Source of the DNA: Paracoccaceae bacterium
GTDB lineage: Bacteria; Pseudomonadota; Alphaproteobacteria; Rhodobacterales; Rhodobacteraceae
Length of the DNA stretch: 34,978 bases
Direction: 5' to 3'
NCBI GenBank assembly: GCA_002708925.1
Contig: PAPN01000031.1
Location: 1 to 34,978, forward strand
Part shown: piece by piece, positions 1-8,261 of the stretch
How positions within the stretch are numbered: the first letter of the stretch is position 1
How the letters are laid out: every line of letters begins with the position of its first letter
Translations under genes and position numbers: made by a program
Notes under the pieces: model-generated
Databases searched by the model: none
Told to the model about the DNA's origin: nothing
What the model saw: only the letters and a program-made list of their open reading frames with translations

Positions 1-446
1 TCGATGGTCTCCATCCCGCGGATTTCCGAGGTCTCGACCTCTTTGGTTTCCACCGGATCGTCCGAGCGCGTCTTGGCCGCCCGGGTCGATTTCGACCGGG
101 ACCGCGAGCGGGACGGTTTCTTTTCCTCTTCCTCGTCGCGCGCGCGCATCGCCTCGGCATAGGCGCGCTCTTCTTCCATCAGCGCTTCGCGATCGGCGAC
201 AGGGATCTGATAGTAATCGGGGTGGATTTCCGAAAACGCCAGGAACCCATGGCGATTGCCGCCATAGTCCACGAAAGCCGCCTGAAGCGACGGTTCGACC
301 CGCGTTACTTTTGCAAGATAGATGTTGCCAGCAAGCTGGCGCTTGTTTTCGGATTCAAAATCGAACTCCTCGACTTTGTTTCCGTCCACCACCACGACGC
401 GAGTTTCCTCGGCGTGGGTGGCGTCGATGAGCATTTTCTTTGCCAT
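1..446 (-). CDS. rne: Ribonuclease E, N-terminal fragment (runs off the window)
   Basis: The first 148 residues of RNase E, the endonuclease that nucleates the RNA degradosome and processes rRNA and mRNA. The N-terminus MAKKMLIDATHAEETRVVVVD and the following block (ENKRQLAGNIYLAKVTRVEPSL, then AAFVDYGGNRHGFLAFSEI) are typical of the RNase E/G start and S1 RNA-binding domain. After about residue 83 comes a highly charged stretch (MEEERAYAEAMRARDEEEEKK, then a short Arg-Ser run) that looks like an insertion inside the S1 domain, as seen in alphaproteobacterial RNase E. The catalytic domain lies outside the window. The start is the ATG at 446, at which homology begins. About 550 bases without a gene lie upstream, compatible with a long 5' leader; rne leaders are autoregulatory in enterobacteria, but that is not shown here. 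Confidence 0.93.
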   Translation of the reverse strand, partial: MAKKMLIDATHAEETRVVVVDGNKVEEFDFESENKRQLAGNIYLAKVTRVEPSLQAAFVDYGGNRHGFLAFSEIHPDYYQIPVADREALMEEERAYAEAMRARDEEEEKKPSRSRSRSKSTRAAKTRSDDPVETKEVETSEIRGMETI

Positions 447-881
447 GTTATCCGTTTGCACTGCGGCAAAGCCCCCTGGCCCAGCGGAAGATCCGGCGGG
501 CGGGGGCGTTGCGGCAGGTGTCTGTCAGGGGCGAGTGCGGACGCGCGGCAGGGCTGGCCGGTTATGGCCCCTGCTCTCTCACTTGGGTGTCTCGCGCGCC
601 TCATCGCGTTTCTTCTCCGACGGTTTCGCAGGCTCTGCGATCCGCCCATTCATAGCCCTCATCACCGTTTTCGCGGCTCGGGGCGTTTTTCGTGCCTTTT
701 TCAAGGCCAATCGGTCTGCATGGTAGGGCCGTTTTCGGCCATCCGGCCATGCAGCGAAACTCATTGCGGCGGGCACAGAGGTGCCATGCGCCGTTCTGTC
801 AACATAAGGGGTGCTGGGGATAAATGACAATATGCAAAATACCTTTGCGGCCAATCCTTTGATATTCACAGGCGAATTTGA
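447..881. other. Non-coding stretch between rne and the GDPD gene
   Basis: No ORF here has a convincing start, ribosome binding site or recognisable product. The longest candidate (minus strand, 579-902) is low-complexity and basic and is treated as spurious. The stretch probably holds the rne promoter and 5' untranslated region on the minus strand. A TTGACA hexamer reads on the minus strand at 802-797, but I see no good -10 partner. Confidence 0.5.
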
Positions 882-943
882 CTGTCGTTTACCCGTTACC
901 AATGTTTTGCACCCCCGTTACCGTTGCTTTGCGCGCATGTCAC
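882..943 (+). promoter_or_regulatory. Six 11-bp spaced heptamers, Pho-box-like array
   Basis: Heptamers begin at 882, 893, 904, 915, 926 and 937, exactly 11 bp apart: CTGTCGT, CCGTTAC, GTTTTGC, CCGTTAC, GCTTTGC and ATGTCAC. T is invariant at position 4, and position 7 is C in five of the six. PhoB boxes are direct repeats of a CTGTCAT-like heptamer with 4-bp spacers (11-bp period), so this could be three PhoB dimer sites. It ends 51 bp before the start of a glycerophosphodiester phosphodiesterase, a typical phosphate-starvation gene. The middle heptamers match the consensus weakly, so the assignment is inference. Confidence 0.45.
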
Positions 944-994
944 ACAGCCCGTTCACCTCGGGGGCATTCTGATTTCCGACTGGGAGACACCGTA

Positions 995-2215
995 ATGAAA
1001 ACTCTGAGCCTGCGCGTTCTGGCCCTGACCGCCCCTGCGCTGACCGCCCTCACTGCCCCGGCCCTGGCCGACCGGATCGAGCTGGGCCCCCGCCCCGCCT
1101 ATCTGATTGACGCCCTGCCCGATGGCGCGCTGAAAACCAAACTGGCCGCCTGCGCCGATATCGAACCCATGCGCACCGATTTTTCCATCGGACACCGCGG
1201 CGCGGCGATGATGTTCCCTGAACATACTGTCGAAAGCTACACCGCCGCCGCCCGCATGGGCGCGGGCATTCTGGAATGCGACGTGACCTTTACCAAGGAC
1301 CACGAGCTGGTCTGCCGTCACGCCCAGAACGATCTGCATACCACCACCAATATCCTGGCCTCGGATCTAGCCGATACCTGCGTGCAGCCCTTTGGCGTGA
1401 CCGATGGCAAAGCCTCGGCCGAGTGCCGCACATCAGAGCTGACCCTGGCCCAGTTCAAAACCCTGAACGGCAAGATGGACGCCGCCGATAAATCCGCCAC
1501 CGATGTGGCGGGCTATATGGATGGCACCGCCGGCTGGCGCACCGATCTGTACGCCACCACCGGCACCGTGATGACTCATGCCGAATCCATCGCCCTGTTC
1601 AAGAAGCTGGGCACCAAGTTCACCCCCGAACTGAAAACCCCCGCCGTTCAGATGCCTCATGATGGTTTCTCCATGGACGATTACGCCCAGAAGATGATCG
1701 ACGAATACAAGGCCGCTGGCGTTGATCCCAAAGACGTGTGGGCCCAGAGCTTTGACCTGGATGTGATCAAATACTGGATCCAGGCCGAGCCGGAATTCGG
1801 CACGCAGGCCGTCTATCTGATGGATGAATATGACATCGAGGGCTACTCCCCCATGGACGAGGCCACCTGGCCCAACACCATGGCCGAGCTGAAAGCCATG
1901 GGCATCAACTACATCGCCCCGCCGATGTGGATGCTGGTCACGACCGAGAATGGTCAGATCGTGCCCTCGACCCTGGCGATCAAAGCCAAAGAGGCCGACC
2001 TGGAGATCATCACCTGGACCCTGGAACGCTCGGGCCCGCTGGCAAACGGCGGCGGCTGGTACTTCCAGTCGATCAAGGACGTAACCAACAACGATGGCGT
2101 CTATTTCGAGCTGCTGGACGTTCTGGCGCAACAGGTCGGCATCGCCGGCATGTTCTCGGACTGGCCCGCCACCACCACCTACTACGCCTCCTGCATGGCC
2201 CAACAGGCCAACTAA
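995..2215 (+). CDS. Periplasmic glycerophosphodiester phosphodiesterase
   Basis: A 406-residue secreted enzyme of the GDPD family, which hydrolyses glycerophosphodiesters to glycerol 3-phosphate and an alcohol. Residues 1-25 form a Sec signal peptide ([16 protein letters not shown], ending APALA). The catalytic signature begins at [14 protein letters not shown] (His67, Arg68) and continues with [10 protein letters not shown] (Glu94, Asp96) and VCRHAQNDL (His109). The position normally occupied by HD in the third motif reads HA-QND, as in a long-form GDPD subgroup. The ATG at 995 gives a proper signal peptide, whereas the open frame further upstream would bury it. The gene is monocistronic, ending in a strong terminator, and sits behind a Pho-box-like repeat array. 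The likely role is scavenging phosphate and glycerol from phospholipid head groups; the exact substrate is unknown. Confidence 0.88.
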   Translation: MKTLSLRVLALTAPALTALTAPALADRIELGPRPAYLIDALPDGALKTKLAACADIEPMRTDFSIGHRGAAMMFPEHTVESYTAAARMGAGILECDVTFTKDHELVCRHAQNDLHTTTNILASDLADTCVQPFGVTDGKASAECRTSELTLAQFKTLNGKMDAADKSATDVAGYMDGTAGWRTDLYATTGTVMTHAESIALFKKLGTKFTPELKTPAVQMPHDGFSMDDYAQKMIDEYKAAGVDPKDVWAQSFDLDVIKYWIQAEPEFGTQAVYLMDEYDIEGYSPMDEATWPNTMAELKAMGINYIAPPMWMLVTTENGQIVPSTLAIKAKEADLEIITWTLERSGPLANGGGWYFQSIKDVTNNDGVYFELLDVLAQQVGIAGMFSDWPATTTYYASCMAQQAN

Positions 2216-2235
2216 GCGCTACTGATCTTTAGGAA

Positions 2236-2270
2236 ACACCCTCGCTGGAACCAGCGGGGGTGTATTTTTT
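2236..2270 (+). terminator. Rho-independent terminator after GDPD gene
   Basis: ACACCC-T-CGCTG pairs with CAGCG-G-GGGTGT around a GAAC loop (a T-G wobble in the stem), and is followed by TATTTTTT. It lies 20 bp past the GDPD stop codon. Confidence 0.88.
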
Positions 2271-2499
2271 GGGAACGTCGGTTCAGCGGACAAAAGCGCG
2301 CTTTCGCTGCGGTTTCACCAATGTCTACTTGGGGCGGCAAGGCGTCCTGTTACAGGCTGGCATCCAGATCCCAAGTTGAGACAGGCGCATAACCGAATTT
2401 CATGTAGGCATCTTGCAACAGGATTTTACGACACCCGTGCACTTGAAATCATTCACACACAGAAAGCGTTGCAAAACCGTTCCGTTCTAAGACAGTGAA
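2271..2499. other. AT-richer intergenic stretch, no gene seen
   Basis: No supported ORF. Composition becomes visibly more AT-rich toward 2400-2499, matching the unknown gene that follows. Short open stretches are present but have no start or product I recognise; a degraded gene remnant is possible. Confidence 0.4.
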
Positions 2500-3015
2500 T
2501 CAAAATTTTTGAATGAAGTCTTGATCCAAGTATGTTCGCTCCGCTCGGATGATCGCTTCGTGAGGGATAAGTGACTTCATCCACTCTTCTAGCTCTTTTT
2601 GCGTGTCTCCAATAAACTTACCGGATGTGATCTTTTGATCGCTTTGAGGTATCCAGTGACCGTAAGTTGAAGTGACAGAGATCCTGTATATGCCCTTGGG
2701 ATTGTATCCTATCGAAAGGCGCAGGCTTGGGCCTTTCGTCTCTAATGTGCAAGAGTGAAACTGGCGCTGCGAGTTAATTAGCTTGCATTCTCCACCCAAC
2801 TGTTCAGCTTTTTCATAAACGTCAGCGATGATTTCATTTCGAAACTCATCCGTTAGATACGTGTCATCAATAAAGACTGATGAAGTCGAAATAGATTGGG
2901 CGCATGCGCTCAAAAATAAAGGCGCACCTAAGTGAACTACCCGTTCTTTTCTAGAAGTGGCCTTCTTCAAACCTTCCCACAAAGGGCGCACAGACAGGGT
3001 ATGGATCAAACGCAT
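2500..3015 (-). CDS. Unknown protein, putative lipoprotein
   Basis: I do not recognise this 171-residue protein. From the ATG at 3015 a lipobox-like LSAC (Cys38) follows a short hydrophobic run (HLGAPLFLSAC). Restarting at the in-frame TTG at 2970 gives a more normal lipoprotein signal: a basic start KKATSRKER, the hydrophobic run, then Cys23. Neither start has a well-spaced ribosome site: GGGAAGG sits almost against the TTG. The mature part is mixed alpha/beta, with two more cysteines (GGECKL and HSCTL) that could form a disulfide. Codon use is clearly AT-richer than every neighbour, and the gene stands alone between a terminated gene and the end of dctD, so recent acquisition is likely. Product and start are both uncertain. 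Confidence 0.6.
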   Translation of the reverse strand: MRLIHTLSVRPLWEGLKKATSRKERVVHLGAPLFLSACAQSISTSSVFIDDTYLTDEFRNEIIADVYEKAEQLGGECKLINSQRQFHSCTLETKGPSLRLSIGYNPKGIYRISVTSTYGHWIPQSDQKITSGKFIGDTQKELEEWMKSLIPHEAIIRAERTYLDQDFIQKF

Positions 3016-3194
3016 CGGGAGTGCCCAAAAAAATTCTCTCAGAGGTTGTCACAAGCCAAAAGTCCAAACAACCGGAAATTCGGGACTCGCGCAGTATCCG
3101 TCACTTTGGGCTCAAACCAGACATTAGATCTACGATATTGCCGTTGATCGCACATGATCAGCGGCACCGCGTGTCAGGGTCGCCCGAGCGGGCC

Positions 3195-4541
3195 TTATCC
3201 CAGGTAATCCGCGCGTTGCAGGCCGTATTTGGCCATCTTCTCGTTCAGGGTGCGGCGGGGCAGGCAGAGTTCCTCCATCACCGACGCGATCGAGCCCTTG
3301 TGGCGGCGCATCGTGTTGTCGATCAGCATCCGCTCGAACGCCTCCACGTATTCTTTCAGCGGTTTGCCCTCGGTGGTCATGACCGGCTGCATTTCATCGT
3401 GATCGGCCATCAGAAGCGAGGTGATCGTCCCGCTGCCCCGGCGCGATTGCAGCACGGCGCGTTCGGCGATGTTGATCAGCTGGCGCACATTGCCCGGCCA
3501 CGGGGCCTGTAGAAGCTGCGCGGCCTCTTGCGCGCTGACTTTGGGGGCATCGCAGCCGTATTCCTCGGAGAATTGCTCGGACAGGCGGGTGAACAGGGTC
3601 AGGATGTCCTCGCCCCGCTGACGCAGGGGCGGCAGGGTGATGCGCAAAGCGGCCAGACGATAGAATAGATCGGGGCGCAGGGCGTCCTCGCAGGTGCGAT
3701 CCTGTTCCTGCATGTTGCAGATCGCCACGATCCGGGTTTCGGGCGGGGTGCCCTGATCGTTGATCACGCTCAGCAGACGGGCTTGCAGACTGTCTGACAG
3801 CGCCTCGACATCCTCCAGCACCAGCGTGCCGCCGCGGGCCTCTTCGATGGCGGGCAACTGGCTGTCCTCGGGCAGCATGGGGCCAAAGAGGCGCTTGGCC
3901 AGCGCGTCCTCATCCCAGGCGGAACAAGACAGCAGCACGAATTTCTTACCGGCCCGCGCACCAACCGCGTGCAGGGCATGGGCGACCAGCGTCTTACCCG
4001 TGCCGGTTTCCCCGTCGATCAGAACATGGCCGTCGGCCTGGCCCAGATCCAGAATATCCTCTTTCAGGCGCTCCATCACGGGCGAGGCGCCGATCAGTTT
4101 CTTCATCAACTGGCCACCATCGGACAGCTCGCGCCGCAGGGCGCGGTTGTCCATGGTCAGCCGGCGGGCGTTGGTGGCCTTCTTGGCCAGCTCGGTCATG
4201 CGGTCGGGGTTGAAGGGCTTTTCCAGAAAATCGAACGCGCCCACGCGCATTGCCTCGACCGCCATGGGCACATCGCCATGGCCAGTGATCATGATCACGG
4301 GCAGCGCACTGTCAGAGCCCATCAGTTTTTTCAAAAACTGCATCCCGTCCATGCCGGGCATCTTGATGTCGGAAATCACAATGCCGGGATATTCGGGGCC
4401 CAGGGCCTTCAGCGCGTCCTCGGCGCTGGCAAAGGTTTCGGTGTCATAGCCCGACAGGGCCAGCCACTGGCTGATGGACTGACGCATGTCCTGTTCGTCA
4501 TCCACAATCGCGATTTTCATCACTTTCGACATATTGGCCAT
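3195..4541 (-). CDS. dctD: DctD-type response regulator, AAA+ activator lacking GAFTGA
   Basis: A 448-residue NtrC/DctD-family regulator paired with the adjacent sensor kinase. Domains: receiver 8-125 (phospho-acceptor Asp58 in VISDIKMPGMDG, Thr86, Lys108), AAA+ 145-370 (Walker A GETGTGKT 177-184, Sensor I Asn276, arginine-finger region LRPDLFYRL, PGNVR 349-353), and a Fis-type helix-turn-helix around 412-441. Two features are odd. The GAFTGA loop that contacts sigma-54 is gone: RLFG is followed by only about 16 residues before the Walker B strand. Walker B reads LVLED rather than the usual D-E order. Rhodobacter NtrC and HupR also lack GAFTGA and act with sigma-70 polymerase. C4-dicarboxylate specificity is inferred from family resemblance only, since no dct transporter is adjacent. 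ATG codons at 4532 and 4520 are alternative starts. Confidence 0.85.
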   Translation of the reverse strand: MANMSKVMKIAIVDDEQDMRQSISQWLALSGYDTETFASAEDALKALGPEYPGIVISDIKMPGMDGMQFLKKLMGSDSALPVIMITGHGDVPMAVEAMRVGAFDFLEKPFNPDRMTELAKKATNARRLTMDNRALRRELSDGGQLMKKLIGASPVMERLKEDILDLGQADGHVLIDGETGTGKTLVAHALHAVGARAGKKFVLLSCSAWDEDALAKRLFGPMLPEDSQLPAIEEARGGTLVLEDVEALSDSLQARLLSVINDQGTPPETRIVAICNMQEQDRTCEDALRPDLFYRLAALRITLPPLRQRGEDILTLFTRLSEQFSEEYGCDAPKVSAQEAAQLLQAPWPGNVRQLINIAERAVLQSRRGSGTITSLLMADHDEMQPVMTTEGKPLKEYVEAFERMLIDNTMRRHKGSIASVMEELCLPRRTLNEKMAKYGLQRADYLG

Positions 4542-4549
4542 TGAGGGGG

Positions 4550-6319
4550 TTACTCCGCCGCTTCTATTTCTGAGTCGTCTGTTAAAATAGGCAGTTGCAT
4601 TTCGAATACAGCCCCCCCGCCCTCGGCATTACGAGCGGTTAACCGCCCACCAAGGTCACTGACAATCCCTGAGGAGATGGCCAGACCCAGCCCCACGCCC
4701 TCGCCCGGTTTCTTGGTGGTGTAGAACGGTTCGAACAGCTCATCGAGGTCATCAATCCCGTGGCCATTGTCGCGCACCGTCAGGGTTGCGGTTTCACCGG
4801 CGGCCAGGATGATGTCCACCTCGGGGTCGTCCTGGCCCTGCGTGGCGTCCAGCGCATTGCGCAGCAGATTGATCAGAACCTGCTCAATTCGCACCCTGTC
4901 GCCCATCACCATCACGGGGGTTTCGGGAATGGCGCGGGTGATGCGCACATGCCTGTTTTTCAACTGCGGTTCCATCATCGACAAGGCCGAGGCCAGCGCG
5001 TCATTCATGTTCACCGGGGTGAAACTGTCGCCGCCTTTGCGGGCATAGGATTTCAGCTGCCGGGTGATCGTACCCATCCGTCCGATCAGATCGTCAATGC
5101 GCTGAAACGAGGACAGGGCCTCGTCCGGGCGGTTGCGGTTGAGCAGCAGCCGCGCCCCCGCCAGATAGGTTTTCATCGCCGCCAGAGGCTGGTTCAATTC
5201 GTGGCTGACAGCGGCTGACATTTCCCCCAAGGCGGCCAGTTTCTGGCTTTGCGCCAGGGTCTGTTCGGCCACGGCCAGGGTTTCCTGCACGCGCTCGCGC
5301 TCGGCGATTTCCCGCTGGAGCCGCGCGTTCAATGCGCGAAGATCCGCCGCATCGCGCTGAAACAGAGCCATTCTGACCGCCGTTTTCCGGCTGAGAAAAT
5401 AGAAGGCCAGCGCCAGCAGAATCGCGAATCCCATGATCTCCAGCGCCAGAAAGCCGTTCACCTTCTCGCGCACGCTGTCATAGGTGGTGAAACTGGTGAT
5501 GCGCCAGCCGCGGAAGGGAATGCGCGTTTCCATCCGCATCACGGCCTCGCCGGCGACATAGGCATCGGCCGGCACCGCCGCCCAGTCGCTGGTGGCCTGA
5601 ATGGCGCGGGCGATGGCGCTTTCGACCGGATCGGTTTTCAGCGCCTCTTCCTCGGACAGGCCACGCCAGCGCGGCTCGGTTGCCATGATGATCCGGCCCG
5701 CGCTGTCCGTCACCAGAACCGCGTCGGAAATCCCCGCCCAGGCGCGTTCGAACTTGGCCAGGTCCACCTCAACCAGGATGACGCCGGCCACCTCGCCCTG
5801 GCTGTCGATCCGGCGCGAATAGGTGAAGCTGTAGCCGCCGCTTTCGCGCCGGAGCACGGTAAACACCGTGTCCGAGGCCCGCACCGCGTTCAAAAAATAC
5901 GGATCCTGCCGGTGCTGCGAGCCCAGCCGGTTGCGATCCGTCGCCGCCACCGCGCGCCCGTCCTTATCCAGCAGCATCAGGCTGGCGGCGCCAATTTCGT
6001 CAACAAAGGAGATCAGCCGCTGCGTGGATTGCGAAAAATCGCCCGAGTTCAGCGCCCCGATCAGCGCCGCATCGCGCGCCAGCAGCTGCGGCACGATGGC
6101 GTTGCGGCGCAGTTCCGACAGCAGGTTGCCGCCATAAAGCGCCAGGCGCAGCTCGGCCCGGTTGCGGGTGTTCTGGGTGAAGCGGTCGGTCAGCAGGTTG
6201 TTGGTGACGACCACCGTCACCACGGCCAGAACGGTCAGCACCAACAATGCCACACGCACCCGCCAACTGATGGGGCCGGTGCGTTCAGGCATGTTCTGCA
6301 ATTTTTCGGTCAGGGCCAT
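4550..6319 (-). CDS. dctB: DctB-type membrane sensor histidine kinase
   Basis: A 589-residue sensor kinase for the following regulator gene. A first membrane helix lies at about 22-43 and a second at about 288-310. The periplasmic region between them contains a double-Cache/PAS-like fold (LMLLDKDGRAVAATDRNRLG, RQDPYFLNA, GYSFTYSRRI), typical of DctB C4-dicarboxylate sensors. A coiled-coil linker (about 325-360) leads to the H-box SAAVSHELNQPLAAM with His373. The kinase domain has the N-box LLRNALDA (Asn488), DNGHG (Asp517) and GVGLGLAI (541-548). The gene ends 8 bp before the regulator start and follows purQ by 35 bp, so readthrough from the pur genes is possible. Substrate is inferred from family likeness: no transporter gene is linked. 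Confidence 0.87.
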   Translation of the reverse strand: MALTEKLQNMPERTGPISWRVRVALLVLTVLAVVTVVVTNNLLTDRFTQNTRNRAELRLALYGGNLLSELRRNAIVPQLLARDAALIGALNSGDFSQSTQRLISFVDEIGAASLMLLDKDGRAVAATDRNRLGSQHRQDPYFLNAVRASDTVFTVLRRESGGYSFTYSRRIDSQGEVAGVILVEVDLAKFERAWAGISDAVLVTDSAGRIIMATEPRWRGLSEEEALKTDPVESAIARAIQATSDWAAVPADAYVAGEAVMRMETRIPFRGWRITSFTTYDSVREKVNGFLALEIMGFAILLALAFYFLSRKTAVRMALFQRDAADLRALNARLQREIAERERVQETLAVAEQTLAQSQKLAALGEMSAAVSHELNQPLAAMKTYLAGARLLLNRNRPDEALSSFQRIDDLIGRMGTITRQLKSYARKGGDSFTPVNMNDALASALSMMEPQLKNRHVRITRAIPETPVMVMGDRVRIEQVLINLLRNALDATQGQDDPEVDIILAAGETATLTVRDNGHGIDDLDELFEPFYTTKKPGEGVGLGLAISSGIVSDLGGRLTARNAEGGGAVFEMQLPILTDDSEIEAAE

Positions 6320-6354
6320 GCCGCAGACTACGCCGAGCCGCGGGCACGCTCAAG

Positions 6355-7023
6355 TCACGCGGTAACAAGCTGGTCCATCAACGCGCGGAACATTGCCACC
6401 CCATCGGTGCCGCCGTGGCGTTCGTCTGCCGCGCGCTCGGGGTGGGGCATCATGCCCAGCACGCGCCGGTTCTTGGAAATCACACCGGCAATATCCGCGA
6501 CCGAGCCATTGGGGTTATCGGTATAGGTAAAGGCGATGCGCCCCTCATCGCGCAACTGCGCCAGCTTTTCATCGGTGACATAGTAGTTGCCATCGTGGTG
6601 CGCGATGGGCACGTTGATCACCTGCCCCGCCTCATAGCCCGAGGTAAACGCAGTGTCGGCGGTTTCCACCTTCAGACCCACGGTTTTGCAGATATATTTC
6701 AGATTGGCATTGCGGCGCAGGGCACCGGGCAGAATGCCGGTCTCGGTCAGCACCTGAAACCCGTTACAGATGCCGATGGCATAGCCGCCGCGCTCGGTAT
6801 GGGCGATCAGCGACTTGCAGATGGGCGAGTTGGCCGCGATGGCCCCGCAGCGCAGATAATCGCCGAAGGAAAACCCGCCCGGCACGCCAACGATGTCAAT
6901 ATCGCCAGGCAGTTCGGTGTCCTTATGCCAGACCATGCTGACATCCGCGCCGGCCTGTTCAAAGGCAACGGCCAGGTCTCGGTCGCAGTTGGATCCGGGG
7001 AATACGATGACGGCGGCTTTCAT
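6355..7023 (-). CDS. purQ: FGAM synthase, glutaminase subunit PurQ
   Basis: A 222-residue class I glutamine amidotransferase that feeds ammonia to PurL in step four of purine synthesis (FGAR to FGAM). It starts MKAAVIVFPGSNCDRD; the nucleophile is Cys86 (IGICNGFQ) and the His-Glu pair is His194/Glu196 (MMPHPERA). The start at 7023 has AGGAG nine bases upstream; the open frame extends further but without homology. Length is normal for the stand-alone PurQ of the PurL-PurQ-PurS complex. It sits directly after purS; purL is not in the window. Expression is likely with purC and purS as one transcript. Confidence 0.96.
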   Translation of the reverse strand: MKAAVIVFPGSNCDRDLAVAFEQAGADVSMVWHKDTELPGDIDIVGVPGGFSFGDYLRCGAIAANSPICKSLIAHTERGGYAIGICNGFQVLTETGILPGALRRNANLKYICKTVGLKVETADTAFTSGYEAGQVINVPIAHHDGNYYVTDEKLAQLRDEGRIAFTYTDNPNGSVADIAGVISKNRRVLGMMPHPERAADERHGGTDGVAMFRALMDQLVTA

Positions 7024-7043
7024 GGCGCGGGCTCCTGTCCGGA

Positions 7044-7274
7044 TCAGTTCAGTTCGATCGAGTAGCTTTCGATGACGGTATTCGCCAGCAGCTTCTCGCA
7101 CATCTCTTTGACGGTCTCTTCGGTGGACCCTTCGGCCAGGTCCAGTTCGATCACCTTGCCCTGTCGGACGCCTTCGACGCCATCAAAGCCCAGCTGGCCC
7201 AATGCGTGGCGCACGGCCTCGCCCTGCGGGTCCAGAACGCCGTTTTTCAGCATGACATGAACTCGAGCTTTCAT
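7044..7274 (-). CDS. purS: FGAM synthase subunit PurS
   Basis: A 76-residue PurS, the small dimeric subunit that bridges PurL and PurQ in the three-part FGAM synthase. The sequence MKARVHVMLKNGVLDPQGEA, then LGFDGVEGVRQGKVIELDL, is the standard PurS pattern. AAGGAAAG precedes the ATG at 7274. It lies 20 bp upstream of purQ and 39 bp downstream of purC on the same strand. Confidence 0.96.
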   Translation of the reverse strand: MKARVHVMLKNGVLDPQGEAVRHALGQLGFDGVEGVRQGKVIELDLAEGSTEETVKEMCEKLLANTVIESYSIELN

Positions 7275-7313
7275 CAGTCTTTCCTTATCTCGCGCTTGGA
7301 TCGTTATGGTGGA

Positions 7314-8072
7314 TCAGTTGATCAGGGTCGGTTTGATGGGGGTCGCGCCCTTGGGCAGAACGCCCAGGCGGCGAGCCACTTCGGTATAGGCGTCGGTCAG
7401 GCTGCCCAGGTCGCGGCGGAACACGTCCTTGTCCAGCTTCTGATTGGTTTCCAGATCCCACAGGCGGCAGCTGTCGGGGCTGATTTCATCGGCCACGACC
7501 AGACGCTGGAAATCGCCCTCGTAGACGCGGCCGATTTCAATCTTGAAGTCGATCAGCTTGATGCCCACGCCATACATGACCCCCGACAGGAAATCATTCA
7601 CACGCAGCGCAAGCGACAGAATGTCATCCATGTCCTGCTGGCTGGCCCAGCCGAAGGCGGCGATATGTTCCTCGGTGACCAGAGGATCGCCCAGCTTATC
7701 GTCCTTATAGCAATATTCCACGATCGGGCGCGGCAGTTGCGTGCCTTCCTCGATGCCCAGACGTTTGGACATGGACCCGGCCGCATAGTTGCGCACGATG
7801 ACCTCCAGCGGGATGATCTCGCAGCTGCGCACCAGCTGTTCGCGCATGTTCAGGCGGCGCAGGAAATGCGTCGGCACGCCGACATTGGCCAGGCCCAGCA
7901 TGAAATATTCGGACAAGAAGTTGTTCAGAACGCCCTTGCCCTCGATCACGTCTTTTTTCTCGGCGTTGAACGCGGTGGCGTCATCCTTGAAGTACTGAAC
8001 GATGGTCCCCGGTTCGGGGCCTTCATACAGTGTCTTCGCTTTGCCTTCGTAGATTTTCTTGCGCCGTGCCAT
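7314..8072 (-). CDS. purC: SAICAR synthetase PurC
   Basis: A 252-residue phosphoribosylaminoimidazole-succinocarboxamide synthase, which joins aspartate to CAIR using ATP. Diagnostic segments are [16 protein letters not shown] at the N-terminus, [22 protein letters not shown] and [10 protein letters not shown]. The ATG at 8072 is chosen because family homology begins there and CGGAG lies at good spacing; the open frame upstream is not conserved-looking. It heads the purC-purS-purQ cluster. Its ribosome site lies in the loop of a short hairpin abutting the start codon (see the leader entry), a possible translational control point. Confidence 0.96.
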   Translation of the reverse strand: MARRKKIYEGKAKTLYEGPEPGTIVQYFKDDATAFNAEKKDVIEGKGVLNNFLSEYFMLGLANVGVPTHFLRRLNMREQLVRSCEIIPLEVIVRNYAAGSMSKRLGIEEGTQLPRPIVEYCYKDDKLGDPLVTEEHIAAFGWASQQDMDDILSLALRVNDFLSGVMYGVGIKLIDFKIEIGRVYEGDFQRLVVADEISPDSCRLWDLETNQKLDKDVFRRDLGSLTDAYTEVARRLGVLPKGATPIKPTLIN

Positions 8073-8107
8073 GGCCACTCCGTCGCTGTGGCCGGGATGA
8101 GTCCCGG
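8073..8107 (-). promoter_or_regulatory. Two abutting hairpins in the purC leader
   Basis: On the minus strand, CCGGGA-CTCA-TCCCGG (8107-8092) is followed by GGCCAC/GTGGCC (8093-8073), whose 9-nt loop holds the CGGA of the CGGAG ribosome site and which ends directly before the purC ATG. The two stems share two bases. Folding is clear from sequence; a regulatory role is inference. Confidence 0.4.
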
Positions 8108-8261
8108 TGTTTTCGCGTGTTTTGCGCCCTCTTAGTCTATGGGAGCCCCTGTCGCAAGAGAGCGCGCACCGAATGCCCCTTTCGCCCCCGCTTGCCCCTT
8201 GCGCGAGGCGCGCCATACGGGCATATCTGTGCAAACACCAACGTCAGCCGAGGACACTGGA

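Noticed and set aside
797..802. rne promoter from a TTGACA hexamer on the minus strand
   Set aside because: No convincing -10 hexamer at 16-18 bp spacing.
579..902. Minus-strand ORF of 107 codons upstream of rne
   Set aside because: Basic low-complexity product, no ribosome site, no family resemblance, and it overlaps the Pho-box-like array.
3175..3194. Terminator after dctD
   Set aside because: GCCCG/CGGGC is present but with a 2-nt loop and no U-tract.
5249..6526. Long plus-strand ORF opposite dctB
   Set aside because: Antisense shadow of a clear kinase gene in high-GC DNA; the product is His/Gln/Arg-rich without domains.
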